A stretch of DNA of 35,092 bases from Prevotella sp. UBA6447 (GCA_002437115.1 DJOD01000053.1:25861-60952), one strand, 5' to 3'. Positions 1 to 9,700 are shown, numbered from the stretch's first letter. A program made the numbers and translations. Notes: a model not told the origin generated them from the letters alone.

Positions 1-74
1 GCCTTCTTGTAGCAAATGAGCGTGGTGTAGTCCTTGCCCTGTCGCAAGAAATGGTTGTCTTTGGGGTGTGTCAT
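1..74 (-). CDS. Four helix bundle (suffix-type) protein, N-terminal fragment
   Basis: Only the first 24 codons are in the window; the gene runs off the left edge. The reading starts at the ATG at 74 and begins MTHPKDNHFLRQGKDYTT, then LICYKK. The pattern 'FLRxGxDYxxLxCYKKA' resembles from memory the start of Bacteroidota four-helix-bundle proteins related to 23S rRNA intervening-sequence proteins and to Avd of diversity-generating retroelements. No catalytic function is known for that family; Avd-like members bind nucleic acid. The upstream region (75-200) holds nine 9-bp tandem units, listed separately. With so few residues the family call rests on a short match, so it is provisional; the existence of a reading frame from this ATG is more certain. 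Confidence 0.5.
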   Translation of the reverse strand, partial: MTHPKDNHFLRQGKDYTTLICYKK

Positions 75-117
75 TGTAGTTTGGTTTTTAGGTGGTTGGT
101 GATTGTTGGATGTTTTT

Positions 118-198
118 TTGTGCCCATTAAGCCTATTGTGCCCAATATACTTAATATGCCTATTATGCCTAATAGGCTCATTGTGCTCGTCGTGCTTT
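118..198 (-). repeat. Nine tandem copies of a degenerate 9-bp unit
   Basis: Read on the minus strand, the stretch divides without any gap into nine 9-mers with consensus TRRGCAYAW. Units at 136-144 and 118-126 are identical and most others differ at two to four positions. Purine-G-pyrimidine at unit positions 3-5 is kept in all nine. The array begins 44 bp upstream of the start codon of the leftmost gene and its far end overlaps the stop codon (197-199) of the AlbA_2 gene. It therefore lies in the probable promoter or 5' leader of the four-helix-bundle gene. The unit length and degeneracy do not fit a CRISPR or a simple microsatellite. Confidence 0.8.
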
Positions 199-3100
199 AA
201 GCGGGCAGCTTGGGCAGGGGCAGCACGCGCCTCAGGTCGTCTGACATGGTGGCGAGGGGCAGGCCCAGGGTCCGCGCGTCGCGGTCGAGAATGGTCTTAG
301 TCAGGGCGATCTTGCCAGCTGCCACAATCTCGTAGCCCACCGCACAGTCGGCGATGCCCTCGTTGGCAAGGCGCATGCCCCGGTTAGCCAGTCGGCACTC
401 GTCGATGCGCCCGATGGTGTCGACACGCACCATGAGGCGCCCACCGCTCTTGCTCTCGCGTGAAACGCTGACGAGACCGTCGTCGTTGCCCGCTATGGCG
501 GCGAAGAGCAAGGGCGACCCATCGTAGCGGTTGTAGACCTTGTGATCCTCAAACTTCATCAGTTCGCGGATGGGCACCTTGCCTACGGTGCCATCCTTGT
601 AACCCAAAAGCAGGTAATGGTCGCGCAGGTCGTCGTCGTAGACAGGAAGCGTCAGCGCGGCGGTGTCATCATAGTCGTAGTCGGTCATCTTGCAAAACTT
701 ACCACCCGTCATCAGTTTCAGGCAGGCCTCGTAGGGCAAGAATCCCTCCTCATAGTCGACCAGCACATTCCTTCGCCCAGCACTGGTCTGCAGGCGTGGG
801 GTGGGCTGGGCAACCAGGACATTGGCCGAAGCCACTTCTGGCGCAACGCTCACCACGGGCTTTTGCGCAGGCGGCGCGGCTTCCTCGTGCGTCGCCGTGG
901 ATGCCGTGGGTGCCGTGGGTGCCGACAAGCGAGCCTGCCGGCGCGCGTTATACTGTTCAAACTCAGCCCGCGTCAGGTGGCGGTTGCCACTTCCGTTTCG
1001 GTAGACCCAAGCACCGTCGAGCTCCACGCCTGGCGCGTAGGGTGCGACGGTGACCACGAGCACGTCCTTGCCGCTGGTGGCGTCGGTATCCCAGGCCACG
1101 CCCACATAGGAGGCCACGCTGTTGCCCCAGGCCAGGGCCACGCCGTCGAGCACGGTGCGCTGGTACTTGTCGCGGTCGCCATGAAAATCCTTGTAGCAGA
1201 GGTCGTCATACACGCCCACGCCGGCTCCGCTGTCGTTGGCCCCGATGTAGAGCGTGCCCCCATCGGCATTGAGAAAGGCTGCTATGACGGTGAGGATGGT
1301 CTTCATCTGCCGGGCCATGTCGGGGAACGAGTCGTTCTCGGGAGGGTAGACGATGGAAGTCTTGAACTCTACGGTCTGCGACTCGACGCCACCGCCGTAG
1401 GTCTTCAGGTGCGACTCGTAGCCGTTGAGACGCAGCATGCCCTTGATGCGGTTTAGGATGTCGTTGGCCTGTGGCTCCATGTTGTTCTCGCAGAGTATGT
1501 TGTAGGCCATGGCCAGCGATGCCACCTCGCGCGTCAGCCCCTGTGTGTTGGCGCGCAGCCGCTGCAGCTCGTCATCATGTGCCTGGTAGCCCATGTAGCT
1601 GATGATGCGCAGTTGCTGCAGCTTGTCGTGAAGTGGCGTGTCGTCGGCAAAGAGCTCGCCCTCCTCGCTCTGCAGGCGGTCGAGCTTGGCAGCGTCGACG
1701 GTGTCGTTCACCGCAAAGTCGTAGAGCATCTCGATGAGTTGCTTGCGTCCCCGGTAGTAGTCGGCTCGTGCATCGCCGTCCGGCAACATCAGGCAGAGCA
1801 TGCGGGCGTAGGCGATATAGTTGTAGGAGCGCACATAGTCGGCGTCGATGGCCGCCATGCGGTCGAGCAGGCGCACCAGCTCTTTCACGTAAGCTGCGTC
1901 GAGCAGGCGGTCGGTGGCATCCACGTCGGCCAGTACCCCTTGCTGTCCCGGAGCCGCTGACTGGACTTCCGCCGGCTCGCTGTCGGGCTCGGCATAGTCG
2001 AGCAGCAAGTCGTGGAAACGGCTCAAGGGGTCTGGCATCTCCTCGTCGGCCCGGCTCTCGATGCTGCAAACCATGTGGAACGTGCCCTCAGCACGCCCCA
2101 AGTATGTGGCGTTCACCGCGTCGCCCCGTTGCAAGTCCTCGTCGAAAAATCCCTTTAGGCTCACGCTCTCGCCATACTCGCTGATGGCCGGCACGTAGGT
2201 CTTGGTAGAGTTGGCTGGGCGGTCCACGCCAAGCGAGCACACCACCGTGTCGCCAAAGCCATAGTTGCCGCAGACAAAATCCTTGAGCGATTCGACCATG
2301 GAGAAATGAAGCCGCCCTTCGGTGTCTTTCTCAAGGATGGTGGCCTTGAGGCGCAGGGGGTGCCCATTGCCATCCTGGAAAATCCACGATGGCACGTGGC
2401 GCACGTAGCCGATGATGTCGTGGAGGTAGAGATAGCCACACTCCCGGCTCTCGCCCGCCAAGGCACAATGAAGGATGTCGTCATCGCCCACTACGTTCTC
2501 CACGCGCAACACGCTGACCGTCACGGTGTCGCCGACACTGTGGAGGTCCTTGGCCACAAGGTGGCCAGCAACCGTTGGCTGACCCTCGGGTTGTTTAGGA
2601 TTGGCCAGCGTCAGCTCATGCTCGATGGCCTCCCACAGTCGCTTGCTGTCAGTCACGGTGATGTCGCCCGAAAGCGAGGGCATGGCGCGTCGGTCGGCCA
2701 CCACCTGCAGGTTGCCCCAGAGGTTGAGCTGGTCGGGCAGCACAGTCTTGGCCTTTGGGTCGTCGTTCTCCACACTGATGCCATCGGGGCTGACGCGCAG
2801 GCGCACGTGGCCGTCAAGGTAGCAACTGGTGTTGCCCACGGGCCACAAGGCGGCCGAGGCAGGGCTACGCTTCAGGGCGTAGGCCACATGGTCGCCGGCG
2901 GTCTCTTCGAGGGTATACTTGGGATGGTAGTAGCGGCTACCCAACAAGCTTTGTACGGCCACGTTGAGCAAGCCCTTGTTGTTGTAGTTGTCGACATACG
3001 TGGAGATGACACACAGGCGCGCCAGGATGATGCGCTCGTCGGGAGCCGTGGCTGCCGTGCCATCGGTCTGGGAAGCCAGCAGCAACAGGATGCTGAGGGC

Positions 3101-3958
3101 CTGCATGAGGTTGCGAACCAACCGGCCGTTGTCGGCTCCGCGGTCCACCCGGTCGATGTTGTCGTCGACAAAGAGCTGCAACGTGCGCAGCAGGGCATCG
3201 TTGAAAGGCGGCTTTGTCCAGATGGCCAACGGCCAACGGCGCACCACGTCGAAGAGGCGCCCGATGCTGTTCTCCATCAGGCTCCGGTCGAGAAGGAAGA
3301 GGCAGGAGAGGAGGCGGAAATTGGTGTCGGGCTGGTACACGTAGCCAGCCTTGTCGAGCTTGTCGAGCAAGTGGTCGACAAACTGTGGGGCGCGACCGTC
3401 ATCGAGCAATGCGCGGGCGCGCACATAACTGTCGAGGATGTCGATGGCCTGCGTGAGGCGTTGCTGGTAGGTGTCGCGCTCGTTGGCGTTGCAGAGCCCC
3501 AGAAAGTCGGTCTCTTCCATCAGCCGAGTCACCGACTGGCGCACGGCGGCCAAATCGGCGCCAGAAGCAGCCAGTTGCCCTACCCACTGGCGACAGGTGG
3601 TTGCGAAGGTGAGATCCTCCACTTCGCTCATGAGCAGCAACTCAGAAAAGCCGCTGCTGTCCCACTCGCTTCGCACTTCGGCCAGGCACGCGTCGACAGC
3701 CTCGCGCGTCACTCGACTACTGGAGGCGGCGCTCAGTTCGGCTTCGTCGAGCTCCACCTTGGGGCGGCAGAGACCCTTGGCCACCACACGGCAACGGAGG
3801 GCTTGACCCTTGGTGAGGTGGAGCCCAGCGGTGTGTTTCAGGTAGACGTGCAGCCCCGCTGGGTCGACGAGGTCGCAAAGGTCATCGTGAATTACATGGA
3901 CGGAGAACACATAGGTCTCGCCCACCTCGTAGTTGATTGGTTCGGTATGTCTGGACAT
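197..3958 (-). CDS. Large AlbA_2 / Schlafen-type putative DNA-binding protein
   Basis: 1253 aa, starting at ATG 3958 (MSRHTEPINYEVGETY). The recognisable domain lies around residues 860-1000. It has the AlbA_2 ('divergent AAA_4' / Schlafen core) signature: an ExxTVEFKTS opening, then an IAAFLNADGGTLYIGAND turn and a G-rich stretch. This family binds nucleic acids, and Schlafen relatives can cleave RNA. Before it are about 860 residues without a domain I can name. Segments near residues 8-70, 465-555 and 560-650 have the V-G-x-x-V-x-x-x-V strand pattern of OB/S1-like folds. A Pro/Ala/Thr-rich linker at about 1030-1060 precedes a C-terminal 200 residues with blade-like repeats (DGTVGKVPIREL; GGRLMVRVDTIGRIDE) reminiscent of the GyrA C-terminal pinwheel. 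No signal peptide or membrane segment is visible, so it is probably cytoplasmic. The following ATP-grasp gene is on the same strand, 174 bp upstream. The specific role is unknown. Confidence 0.75.
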   Translation of the reverse strand: MSRHTEPINYEVGETYVFSVHVIHDDLCDLVDPAGLHVYLKHTAGLHLTKGQALRCRVVAKGLCRPKVELDEAELSAASSSRVTREAVDACLAEVRSEWDSSGFSELLLMSEVEDLTFATTCRQWVGQLAASGADLAAVRQSVTRLMEETDFLGLCNANERDTYQQRLTQAIDILDSYVRARALLDDGRAPQFVDHLLDKLDKAGYVYQPDTNFRLLSCLFLLDRSLMENSIGRLFDVVRRWPLAIWTKPPFNDALLRTLQLFVDDNIDRVDRGADNGRLVRNLMQALSILLLLASQTDGTAATAPDERIILARLCVISTYVDNYNNKGLLNVAVQSLLGSRYYHPKYTLEETAGDHVAYALKRSPASAALWPVGNTSCYLDGHVRLRVSPDGISVENDDPKAKTVLPDQLNLWGNLQVVADRRAMPSLSGDITVTDSKRLWEAIEHELTLANPKQPEGQPTVAGHLVAKDLHSVGDTVTVSVLRVENVVGDDDILHCALAGESRECGYLYLHDIIGYVRHVPSWIFQDGNGHPLRLKATILEKDTEGRLHFSMVESLKDFVCGNYGFGDTVVCSLGVDRPANSTKTYVPAISEYGESVSLKGFFDEDLQRGDAVNATYLGRAEGTFHMVCSIESRADEEMPDPLSRFHDLLLDYAEPDSEPAEVQSAAPGQQGVLADVDATDRLLDAAYVKELVRLLDRMAAIDADYVRSYNYIAYARMLCLMLPDGDARADYYRGRKQLIEMLYDFAVNDTVDAAKLDRLQSEEGELFADDTPLHDKLQQLRIISYMGYQAHDDELQRLRANTQGLTREVASLAMAYNILCENNMEPQANDILNRIKGMLRLNGYESHLKTYGGGVESQTVEFKTSIVYPPENDSFPDMARQMKTILTVIAAFLNADGGTLYIGANDSGAGVGVYDDLCYKDFHGDRDKYQRTVLDGVALAWGNSVASYVGVAWDTDATSGKDVLVVTVAPYAPGVELDGAWVYRNGSGNRHLTRAEFEQYNARRQARLSAPTAPTASTATHEEAAPPAQKPVVSVAPEVASANVLVAQPTPRLQTSAGRRNVLVDYEEGFLPYEACLKLMTGGKFCKMTDYDYDDTAALTLPVYDDDLRDHYLLLGYKDGTVGKVPIRELMKFEDHKVYNRYDGSPLLFAAIAGNDDGLVSVSRESKSGGRLMVRVDTIGRIDECRLANRGMRLANEGIADCAVGYEIVAAGKIALTKTILDRDARTLGLPLATMSDDLRRVLPLPKLPA

Positions 3959-4056
3959 AGGTGTACTGGTTTAGAGCGGGGCGGCGGCCTGACAAGCACA
4001 TCCCCGCGCAAGGTTTAACCCGTCGCCCCCTGCGGCGGATTCAACTTTTCATTCTG

Positions 4057-4064
4057 TAAAGGTA
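4057..4064 (-). promoter_or_regulatory. Possible -7 element for the AlbA_2 gene
   Basis: The minus strand reads TACCTTTA, one mismatch from TAnnTTTG, about 100 bp upstream of the start codon. No TTTG is found at the expected -33 distance, so this is a weak candidate. It lies just beyond the end of the preceding same-strand gene. Confidence 0.25.
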
Positions 4065-4104
4065 CAAATAATTATGTCCTCGGTTTGCATTTCTCTTCAA
4101 ATTA

Positions 4105-4131
4105 TAGCATTGCTTAACAATTGGGCAATGC
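4105..4131 (-). terminator. Hairpin directly after the ATP-grasp gene
   Basis: On the minus strand the hairpin starts two bases after the TGA stop (4133-4135). It has a perfect 7-bp stem (GCATTGC / GCAATGC, arms 4125-4131 and 4107-4113) with an 11-nt loop, followed by the AT-rich tract TATAATTT. The U-tract is weak, so termination may be partial and the AlbA_2 gene downstream may receive read-through. Confidence 0.45.
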
Positions 4132-4132
4132 C

Positions 4133-5119
4133 TCAAACGCGCAAGGCGACATGGCCCATGGTGGCGCGCAGGTTCATCTCAACACAGGGATGTACGTGAA
4201 GCGCGCCGTCTTGGCGCACCACCATCATGTCGATGCCTAGCGGGCCGGCATATACGGAGCACAACGCCTTGCCCAGCAGGAAGCACAGCCTGTCGACAAG
4301 GCGCGTCAACAGGTCGCGACCGACATAGCAGTCGAGCAATTGCCACTTGCGCTCCTCATCCATCACGAGGTTGCCAACATAGGCTCCATGGTCGGTGTAG
4401 AAGAGAGAAAGGCCACTGAGCGACACCCGCCCGTCGCCGTTGCTCATGAGCTCCACGCCAAAGTCCAAAACCTTATTATAATAAGGCTCCACCATCACGC
4501 TGCCTTGGTCAGCAAGCACATGCGCCACCCATCCGCGCAACTGGGGTGTCAGCTCGCTGACCGACACACGGCGCACGCCACGTCCGCTGCTGCTCCAGGG
4601 TGCCTTCAGCATCGCGACGCCGTGGGAACGCACGAGGGCGGCGCAGTCGTCGACGCTCGTGGCGGCGCGGCTCTCGCCCAAGGTGCCTGGTTGCTCGCGC
4701 AGGGGGGTGAGCAAGTGGTGTGCCACCCACTGCCTATGGCTCATGGCGCGGATGGCATTGAGGCGCTGCGCGCTGGGCAAGAGGGTAGGGGCAACACCCG
4801 CTTCGCGTAGCTCGCGTGCCACCTGCTTGTCCCAACCCCAGGGGCACAAGCGGATGGACGACGGGTCGGTGCTGGTCAACAGCTTGCGCAGCGACTGGCG
4901 CTCGGTCAGCGTGGCGCGTAGCTCGCGGCCCAGCGCGAAAAAGGCCTGGCGGGCATAACACGCATCGTCGACCAGCACCACGTCGCCACACCCTGCCCAC
5001 AAGGCGGGCAGGAAACCCAAGTCGTGGCGCAACTGGCGCGCGGCGCGCGGAGGGGTCAGGTGGTCGCTATCCGAGGCCAACACAATGTCGTGCTCGGGGT
5101 TGAAAACATACAGGTTCAT
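4133..5119 (-). CDS. ATP-grasp-like protein of unknown substrate
   Basis: 328 aa from the ATG at 5119 (MNLYVFNPEHDIVLAS). A longer in-frame reading starting at 5149 would lie across the -7 promoter element at 5147-5154, so I prefer the inner start. The central motif APWSSSGRGVRRV (about residue 180) and the C-terminal HPCVEMNLRATMGHVAL look like the phosphate-binding loop and metal-binding Glu/Asn of ATP-grasp ligases. These enzymes join a carboxylate to an amine via an acyl phosphate. The opening 'NPEHDIVLA' recurs in a conserved uncharacterised Bacteroidota family. No signal peptide is seen; the protein is probably cytoplasmic. Substrate and pathway cannot be told from the sequence or neighbours. 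Confidence 0.65.
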   Translation of the reverse strand: MNLYVFNPEHDIVLASDSDHLTPPRAARQLRHDLGFLPALWAGCGDVVLVDDACYARQAFFALGRELRATLTERQSLRKLLTSTDPSSIRLCPWGWDKQVARELREAGVAPTLLPSAQRLNAIRAMSHRQWVAHHLLTPLREQPGTLGESRAATSVDDCAALVRSHGVAMLKAPWSSSGRGVRRVSVSELTPQLRGWVAHVLADQGSVMVEPYYNKVLDFGVELMSNGDGRVSLSGLSLFYTDHGAYVGNLVMDEERKWQLLDCYVGRDLLTRLVDRLCFLLGKALCSVYAGPLGIDMMVVRQDGALHVHPCVEMNLRATMGHVALRV

Positions 5120-5146
5120 CGTTGGCGCAACTTTGTTTTGTGGACG

Positions 5147-5154
5147 CAAAGTTA
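5147..5154 (-). promoter_or_regulatory. -7 promoter element of the ATP-grasp gene
   Basis: The minus strand reads TAACTTTG, an exact match to TAnnTTTG. It places the transcript start near 5140, about 20 nt before the ATG at 5119. No clear -33 TTTG is seen at the usual distance. This element argues against the longer upstream reading of the gene. Confidence 0.5.
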
Positions 5155-5415
5155 CGAAAAAAGGCCCATGGCACGCCGTTAAAGATTAAAAGGATTGATA
5201 AAACGATGAAATTTGGAGATTTTGCCAAAATTGTTTGCTTGTTTGATGTTTTTTTTCCATAATTTAGCGGCTGTAACGTACATTAATCATGAGCAATAAA
5301 AAAGAAGAGATTTAATTTAAGAAAATAAAAAGAAAGTTTTGCAAACTTGACTTTGCAATAATAAAATAAAGTATTAACTTTGCAAATAAATACAAGGCAA
5401 GACAAAACAAGCGCT
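5150..5415. other. AT-rich divergent intergenic region
   Basis: This 266-bp spacer between divergent genes is strongly AT-rich, with poly-T and poly-A tracts near 5250-5340. It contains the promoter of the ATP-grasp gene at its left end and that of the AAA ATPase at its right end. No ORF or RNA gene is supported in it. Confidence 0.6.
5352..5382 (+). promoter_or_regulatory. Bacteroidota-type promoter of the AAA ATPase gene
   Basis: TTTG at 5352-5355, a 19-nt spacer, and TAACTTTG at 5375-5382 fit the consensus TTTG-N19-21-TAnnTTTG exactly. The expected start point is about 5389, giving a leader of about 27 nt before the ATG at 5416. Confidence 0.75.
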
Positions 5416-6603
5416 ATGGAAGTCTTCTTTCGCACACACGATTACCTCGTGGAGCACAGCCAAGCGACAGTCAGAAGAGTCCTCATGGACGAAATAGACT
5501 GGAGCGATCGCCTCATTGGTATCAAGGGGACACGTGGGGTGGGAAAGACATCGTTCCTGTTGCAATATGCCAAGGAAAACTACGGAAAGAATGACCGTAA
5601 GTGCCTGTATGTCAACATGAACAACTTCTATTTTCAAGGACGAGGCTTGGCCGACTTCGCCAACGACTTCGTGGAGCAAGGCGGAAGAGTGTTGCTCATC
5701 GACCAAGTGTTCAAGCAACCCAACTGGAGCCAAGAGTTGCGCTGGTGCTACGACCGCTTCCCGCAACTGAAAATCATCTTCACGGGGTCGAGCGTCATGA
5801 GGTTGAAGGAGGAGAATCCCGAGATTGGGGGAATCGTCAAGAGCTACAACCTGCGCGGCTTCTCGTTTCGCGAATATGTCAACCTCATGACAGGATTATC
5901 CTTCAAGCCTTATTCGCTCGACGAGATAGTCAACAACCATGAGCACATTGTCAAGAAAATACTGCCGCTCTGCCGCCCCTCGCGCTATTTCCGTGACTAT
6001 CTGCACCACGGGTTCTATCCCTTCTTCCTTGAACACAGCAACTTTTCGGAGAACCTGCTCAAGACGATGAACATGATGACCGAGGTCGACATCCTGCTCA
6101 TCAAGCAAATAGAGCTGAAGTATCTGACAAAAATCAAGAAACTGTTTTACCTGCTTGCCGTCGACGGGACGCAGACCCCCAACATCTCGCAGCTCGCCCA
6201 ACAGATAGACACCAGTCGCGCCACGGTGATGAACTATATCAAGTACCTGGCTGACGCGCGCCTCATCAACATGATTTACTCGCCCGGGCAGCGCTTCCCG
6301 AAGAAGCCGGCGAAGTTGATGATGCACAATCCCAACCTCATGTATGCCATCTACCCCATCAAGGTAGACGAGCAAGACCTCATGGAAACATTCTTCGTCA
6401 ACGCCACGTGGAAGGATCATCTCGTCAACCAAAGCACCAAAAATCCCTATTACCTCATCGACGGGAAGCAGAAATACCGTGTCTGCGACGCGCTGGCCAC
6501 GGGCAAGGTGAGGTACACGGGCGACACCATCTACGCGCGTTACAACACCGAGGTGGGACGCGGCAACCAAGTGCCGCTGTGGCTCTTCGGGTTCCTCTAC
6601 TGA
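5416..6603 (+). CDS. AAA ATPase of the ATPase_2 / DUF4143 group with altered Walker B
   Basis: 395 aa, starting at ATG 5416 (MEVFFRTHDYLVEHSQ). An upstream TTG at 5380 would overlap the -7 box and is rejected. The Walker A loop GTRGVGKTS is at residues 38-46. The Walker B strand reads VLLIDQVFKQPNW, with Asp96 followed by Gln97, where the family normally has Asp-Glu (LLIDEVHKYPNW). The sensor-like strand KIIFTGSSVM follows. The middle and C-terminal parts contain a winged-helix-like stretch (ISQLAQQIDTSRATVMNYIK, about residues 257-276) and the ending VPLWLFGFLY typical of DUF4143 proteins. Such ATPases are numerous in Bacteroidota and mostly uncharacterised. The Gln would be expected to allow ATP binding but slow hydrolysis. 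The gene lies 101 bp upstream of nifJ with no terminator between them. Confidence 0.85.
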   Translation: MEVFFRTHDYLVEHSQATVRRVLMDEIDWSDRLIGIKGTRGVGKTSFLLQYAKENYGKNDRKCLYVNMNNFYFQGRGLADFANDFVEQGGRVLLIDQVFKQPNWSQELRWCYDRFPQLKIIFTGSSVMRLKEENPEIGGIVKSYNLRGFSFREYVNLMTGLSFKPYSLDEIVNNHEHIVKKILPLCRPSRYFRDYLHHGFYPFFLEHSNFSENLLKTMNMMTEVDILLIKQIELKYLTKIKKLFYLLAVDGTQTPNISQLAQQIDTSRATVMNYIKYLADARLINMIYSPGQRFPKKPAKLMMHNPNLMYAIYPIKVDEQDLMETFFVNATWKDHLVNQSTKNPYYLIDGKQKYRVCDALATGKVRYTGDTIYARYNTEVGRGNQVPLWLFGFLY

Positions 6604-6704
6604 GAGGTCTCTCCAAAAACACCACAGAAAGAACCATACACCCCACGAAACGCACAACAAAACATAAGTATATACATAAACATTAATCATCTATTTTAAG
6701 AAAA

Positions 6705-9700
6705 ATGGCAAAAGAAAAGAAATTCATGACATGTGATGGCAATACCGCAGCCGCCCATGTGAGCTACATGTTCACGGAGGTTGCCGCTATCTACCCCATC
6801 ACCCCGTCTTCTCCTATGGCCGAGCACGTTGACGAATGGGCTGCCAAGGGGCGTAAGAATCTTTTTGGTCAGACTGTCAGCGTACAGGAGATGGAGTCTG
6901 AGGGCGGTGCCGCCGGTGCCGTCCACGGCTCACTGCAGGCCGGTGCCTTGACCTCCACCTACACCGCGTCGCAGGGCTTGTTGCTGATGATCCCGAATAT
7001 GTACAAGATTGCCGGTGAGTTGCTGCCTTGCGTGTTCAACGTGTCCGCACGTACGTTGGCCAGCCATTCGCTCTGTATCTTTGGCGACCATCAGGATGTC
7101 ATGGCTTGCCGCCAGACCGGTTTCGCCATGTTCTGCTCGGGCTCCGTTCAGGAGGTGATGGACCTCTCCGCAGTGCCTTACCTCTCCACCCTTGAGAGCT
7201 CAGTGCCTTTCATCAACTTCTTTGACGGCTTCCGCACTTCTCACGAGTATCACAAGATCGAGGAGATGGACATGGAAGACATCCGTCCGCTGGTCAACCC
7301 CGAGTGGATCAAGCGTTTCCGCGACCGCGCCATGTCGCCTGAGCGTCCCGACACGCGTGGCACAGCCGAGAACCCGGAGACCTTCTTCACACACCGTGAG
7401 GCTTGCAACAAGTATTATGACGCCATCCCCGCCATTGTGGAGAAGCACCTTGCCGAGGTTTCTAAAATCACAGGGCGCGAGTATCACCTGTTCAACTACT
7501 ATGGTGCCCCCGATGCTGAGCACATCATCGTGCTCATGGGCTCAGCCACAGAGGCTGCCCGCGAGGCCATCGACTACCTGGTGAAGCAGGGCAAGAAGGT
7601 AGGCATGGTAGCTGTGCACCTCTATCGTCCGTTCAGCGTGGAGGCAATCCGCAAGGCCATCCCCGACACGGTGAAGCGCATTGCCGTGCTCGACCGCACC
7701 AAGGAGCCTGGAGCGGATGGTGAGCCGCTCTACCTCGACGTGAAGGCCGCTCTCTATGACGATCCCCGCAAGCCGCTGATCGTTGGCGGTCGCTACGGTC
7801 TCGGCTCATCCGACACCACACCCGCCAAGATTATCTCGGTATTCAACAACCTCGACCTCAACATGCCGAAGGATCACTTCACCGTGGGCATCGTCGACGA
7901 TGTTACCTTCACCAGCCTGCCCGAAGTGGAAGAGATTCCGATGGGTGGCGACACGCTCTTTGAGGCCAAGTTCTATGGCTTGGGTTCTGACGGTACTGTT
8001 GGCGCCAACAAGAACTCTGTGCAGATCATTGGTAACAACACCAACAAGTATTGCCAGGCTTACTTCTCATACGACTCCAAGAAGTCGGGCGGTTTCACCT
8101 GCTCTCACTTGCGTTTCGGCGACGAGCCCATCCACAGTGCCTATCAGGTCAACACTCCTAACTTTGTGGCTTGCCACGTGCAGGCCTACCTCCATATGTA
8201 TGATGTGACACGTGGCCTGCGCGACGGCGGCACGTTCCTGCTCAACACCATCTTCGACGGCGAGGAGCTGGTCAACTTCATCCCCAACAAGGTGAAGCGC
8301 TACTTTGCCAAGCACAACATCAAGGTCTACTATATCAACGCCACCAAGATTGGACAGGAGATTGGTTTGGGCAACCGCACCAACACCATCCTGCAGTCGG
8401 CTTTCTTCCGCATCACACAGGTCATCCCGACCGATCTGGCCGTGGAGCAGATGAAGAAGTTCATCGTGAAGTCGTATGGCAAGAAGGGTGAGGACGTGGT
8501 CAACAAGAACTACGCTGCCGTGGATCGCGGCGGCGAGTACAAGGAGCTGACCGTCGATCCCGCATGGGCTAACCTGGCCGATGAGGCTAAGGTGGAGGAT
8601 GACGCTCCCGCATTCGTCAAGGAGATTGTGCGTCCGATGAATGCACAGGCCGGTGACCTGCTGAAGGTTTCCGACTTCGTGAAGTTCGGCACGACCGACG
8701 GCACATGGCAGACAGGCACCGCCGCTTACGACAAGCGTGGCGTGGAAGCCTTCGTTCCCGTTTGGAACTCGGAAAACTGTATCCAGTGTAATAAGTGTTC
8801 GTTCTGCTGTCCTCACGGATGTATCCGTCCGTTCGTCCTTGATGACCAGGAGGTTGCTGGCTTCGACGGTGAGACGCTCGACATCCTCGCTCCGAAACCG
8901 TTCAAGGGCATGAAATTCCGCATTGAGACTTCTGTGCTCGACTGTCTGGGTTGCGGCAACTGTGTCGATGTCTGCCCGGGCAAGAAGAACAAGGAGACGG
9001 GTGAGGTTGTCAAGGCCCTGAAGATGGTTCCGTTCAACGTGGACGACCCTGCCATGAAGAAAGAGGTCGACAACTGGAACTACCTCGTGAAGAACGTGAA
9101 GTCAAAGCAAGACCTCATCGACATCAAGCAGAGCCCGAAGAACTCTCAGTTCGCACAGACGCTCTTTGAGTTCTCTGGCGCTTGTGCAGGTTGCGGTGAG
9201 ACTCCTTACGTGAAGCTCATCAGCCAGCTCTACGGCGATCGCGAGATGATTGCCAACGCTACTGGATGCTCAAGCATCTACTCGGCTTCTGTTCCTTCGA
9301 CACCTTACTGCAAGAATGAGAAGGGTCAAGGTCCAGCCTTCAACAACTCACTGTTTGAGGACTTCTGTGAGTTTGGCTTGGGCATGAGCCTTGCCAACAA
9401 GAAGATGAAAGAGCGCATCGTGGAGTTGCTCAACGAGGCCAAGGAAAAGGAAGTTCCCGCAGAGTTTGTAGCTGCGGCCGACAACTGGATTGCCAACAAG
9501 GACGATGCCGACGGCTCCAAGAAGGCTGCCGCCGAGCTCAAGCCACTCATCGCCGCTGGCGCTGAGAAGGGCTGTCCCATCTGCACCGAACTGAAGACCC
9601 TGGAGCACTACCTTGTGAAGCGCTCACAGTGGATTATCGGCGGTGACGGCGCCTCTTACGATATTGGTTACGGAGGTCTCGACCACGTGCTCTCTACCGG

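Noticed and set aside
118..198. CRISPR array or coding repeat as explanation of the 9-bp units
   Set aside because: There are no spacers and the unit is only 9 bp. A short plus-strand frame through it (103-300) gives a Leu/Ile/Cys-rich product with no family match and runs into the antisense of the AlbA_2 gene.
2306..4018. 570-codon open frame on the plus strand
   Set aside because: It lies entirely antisense to the AlbA_2 gene, has no recognisable domain, and reads like the complement of GC-rich codons; the minus-strand frame carries the conserved motifs.
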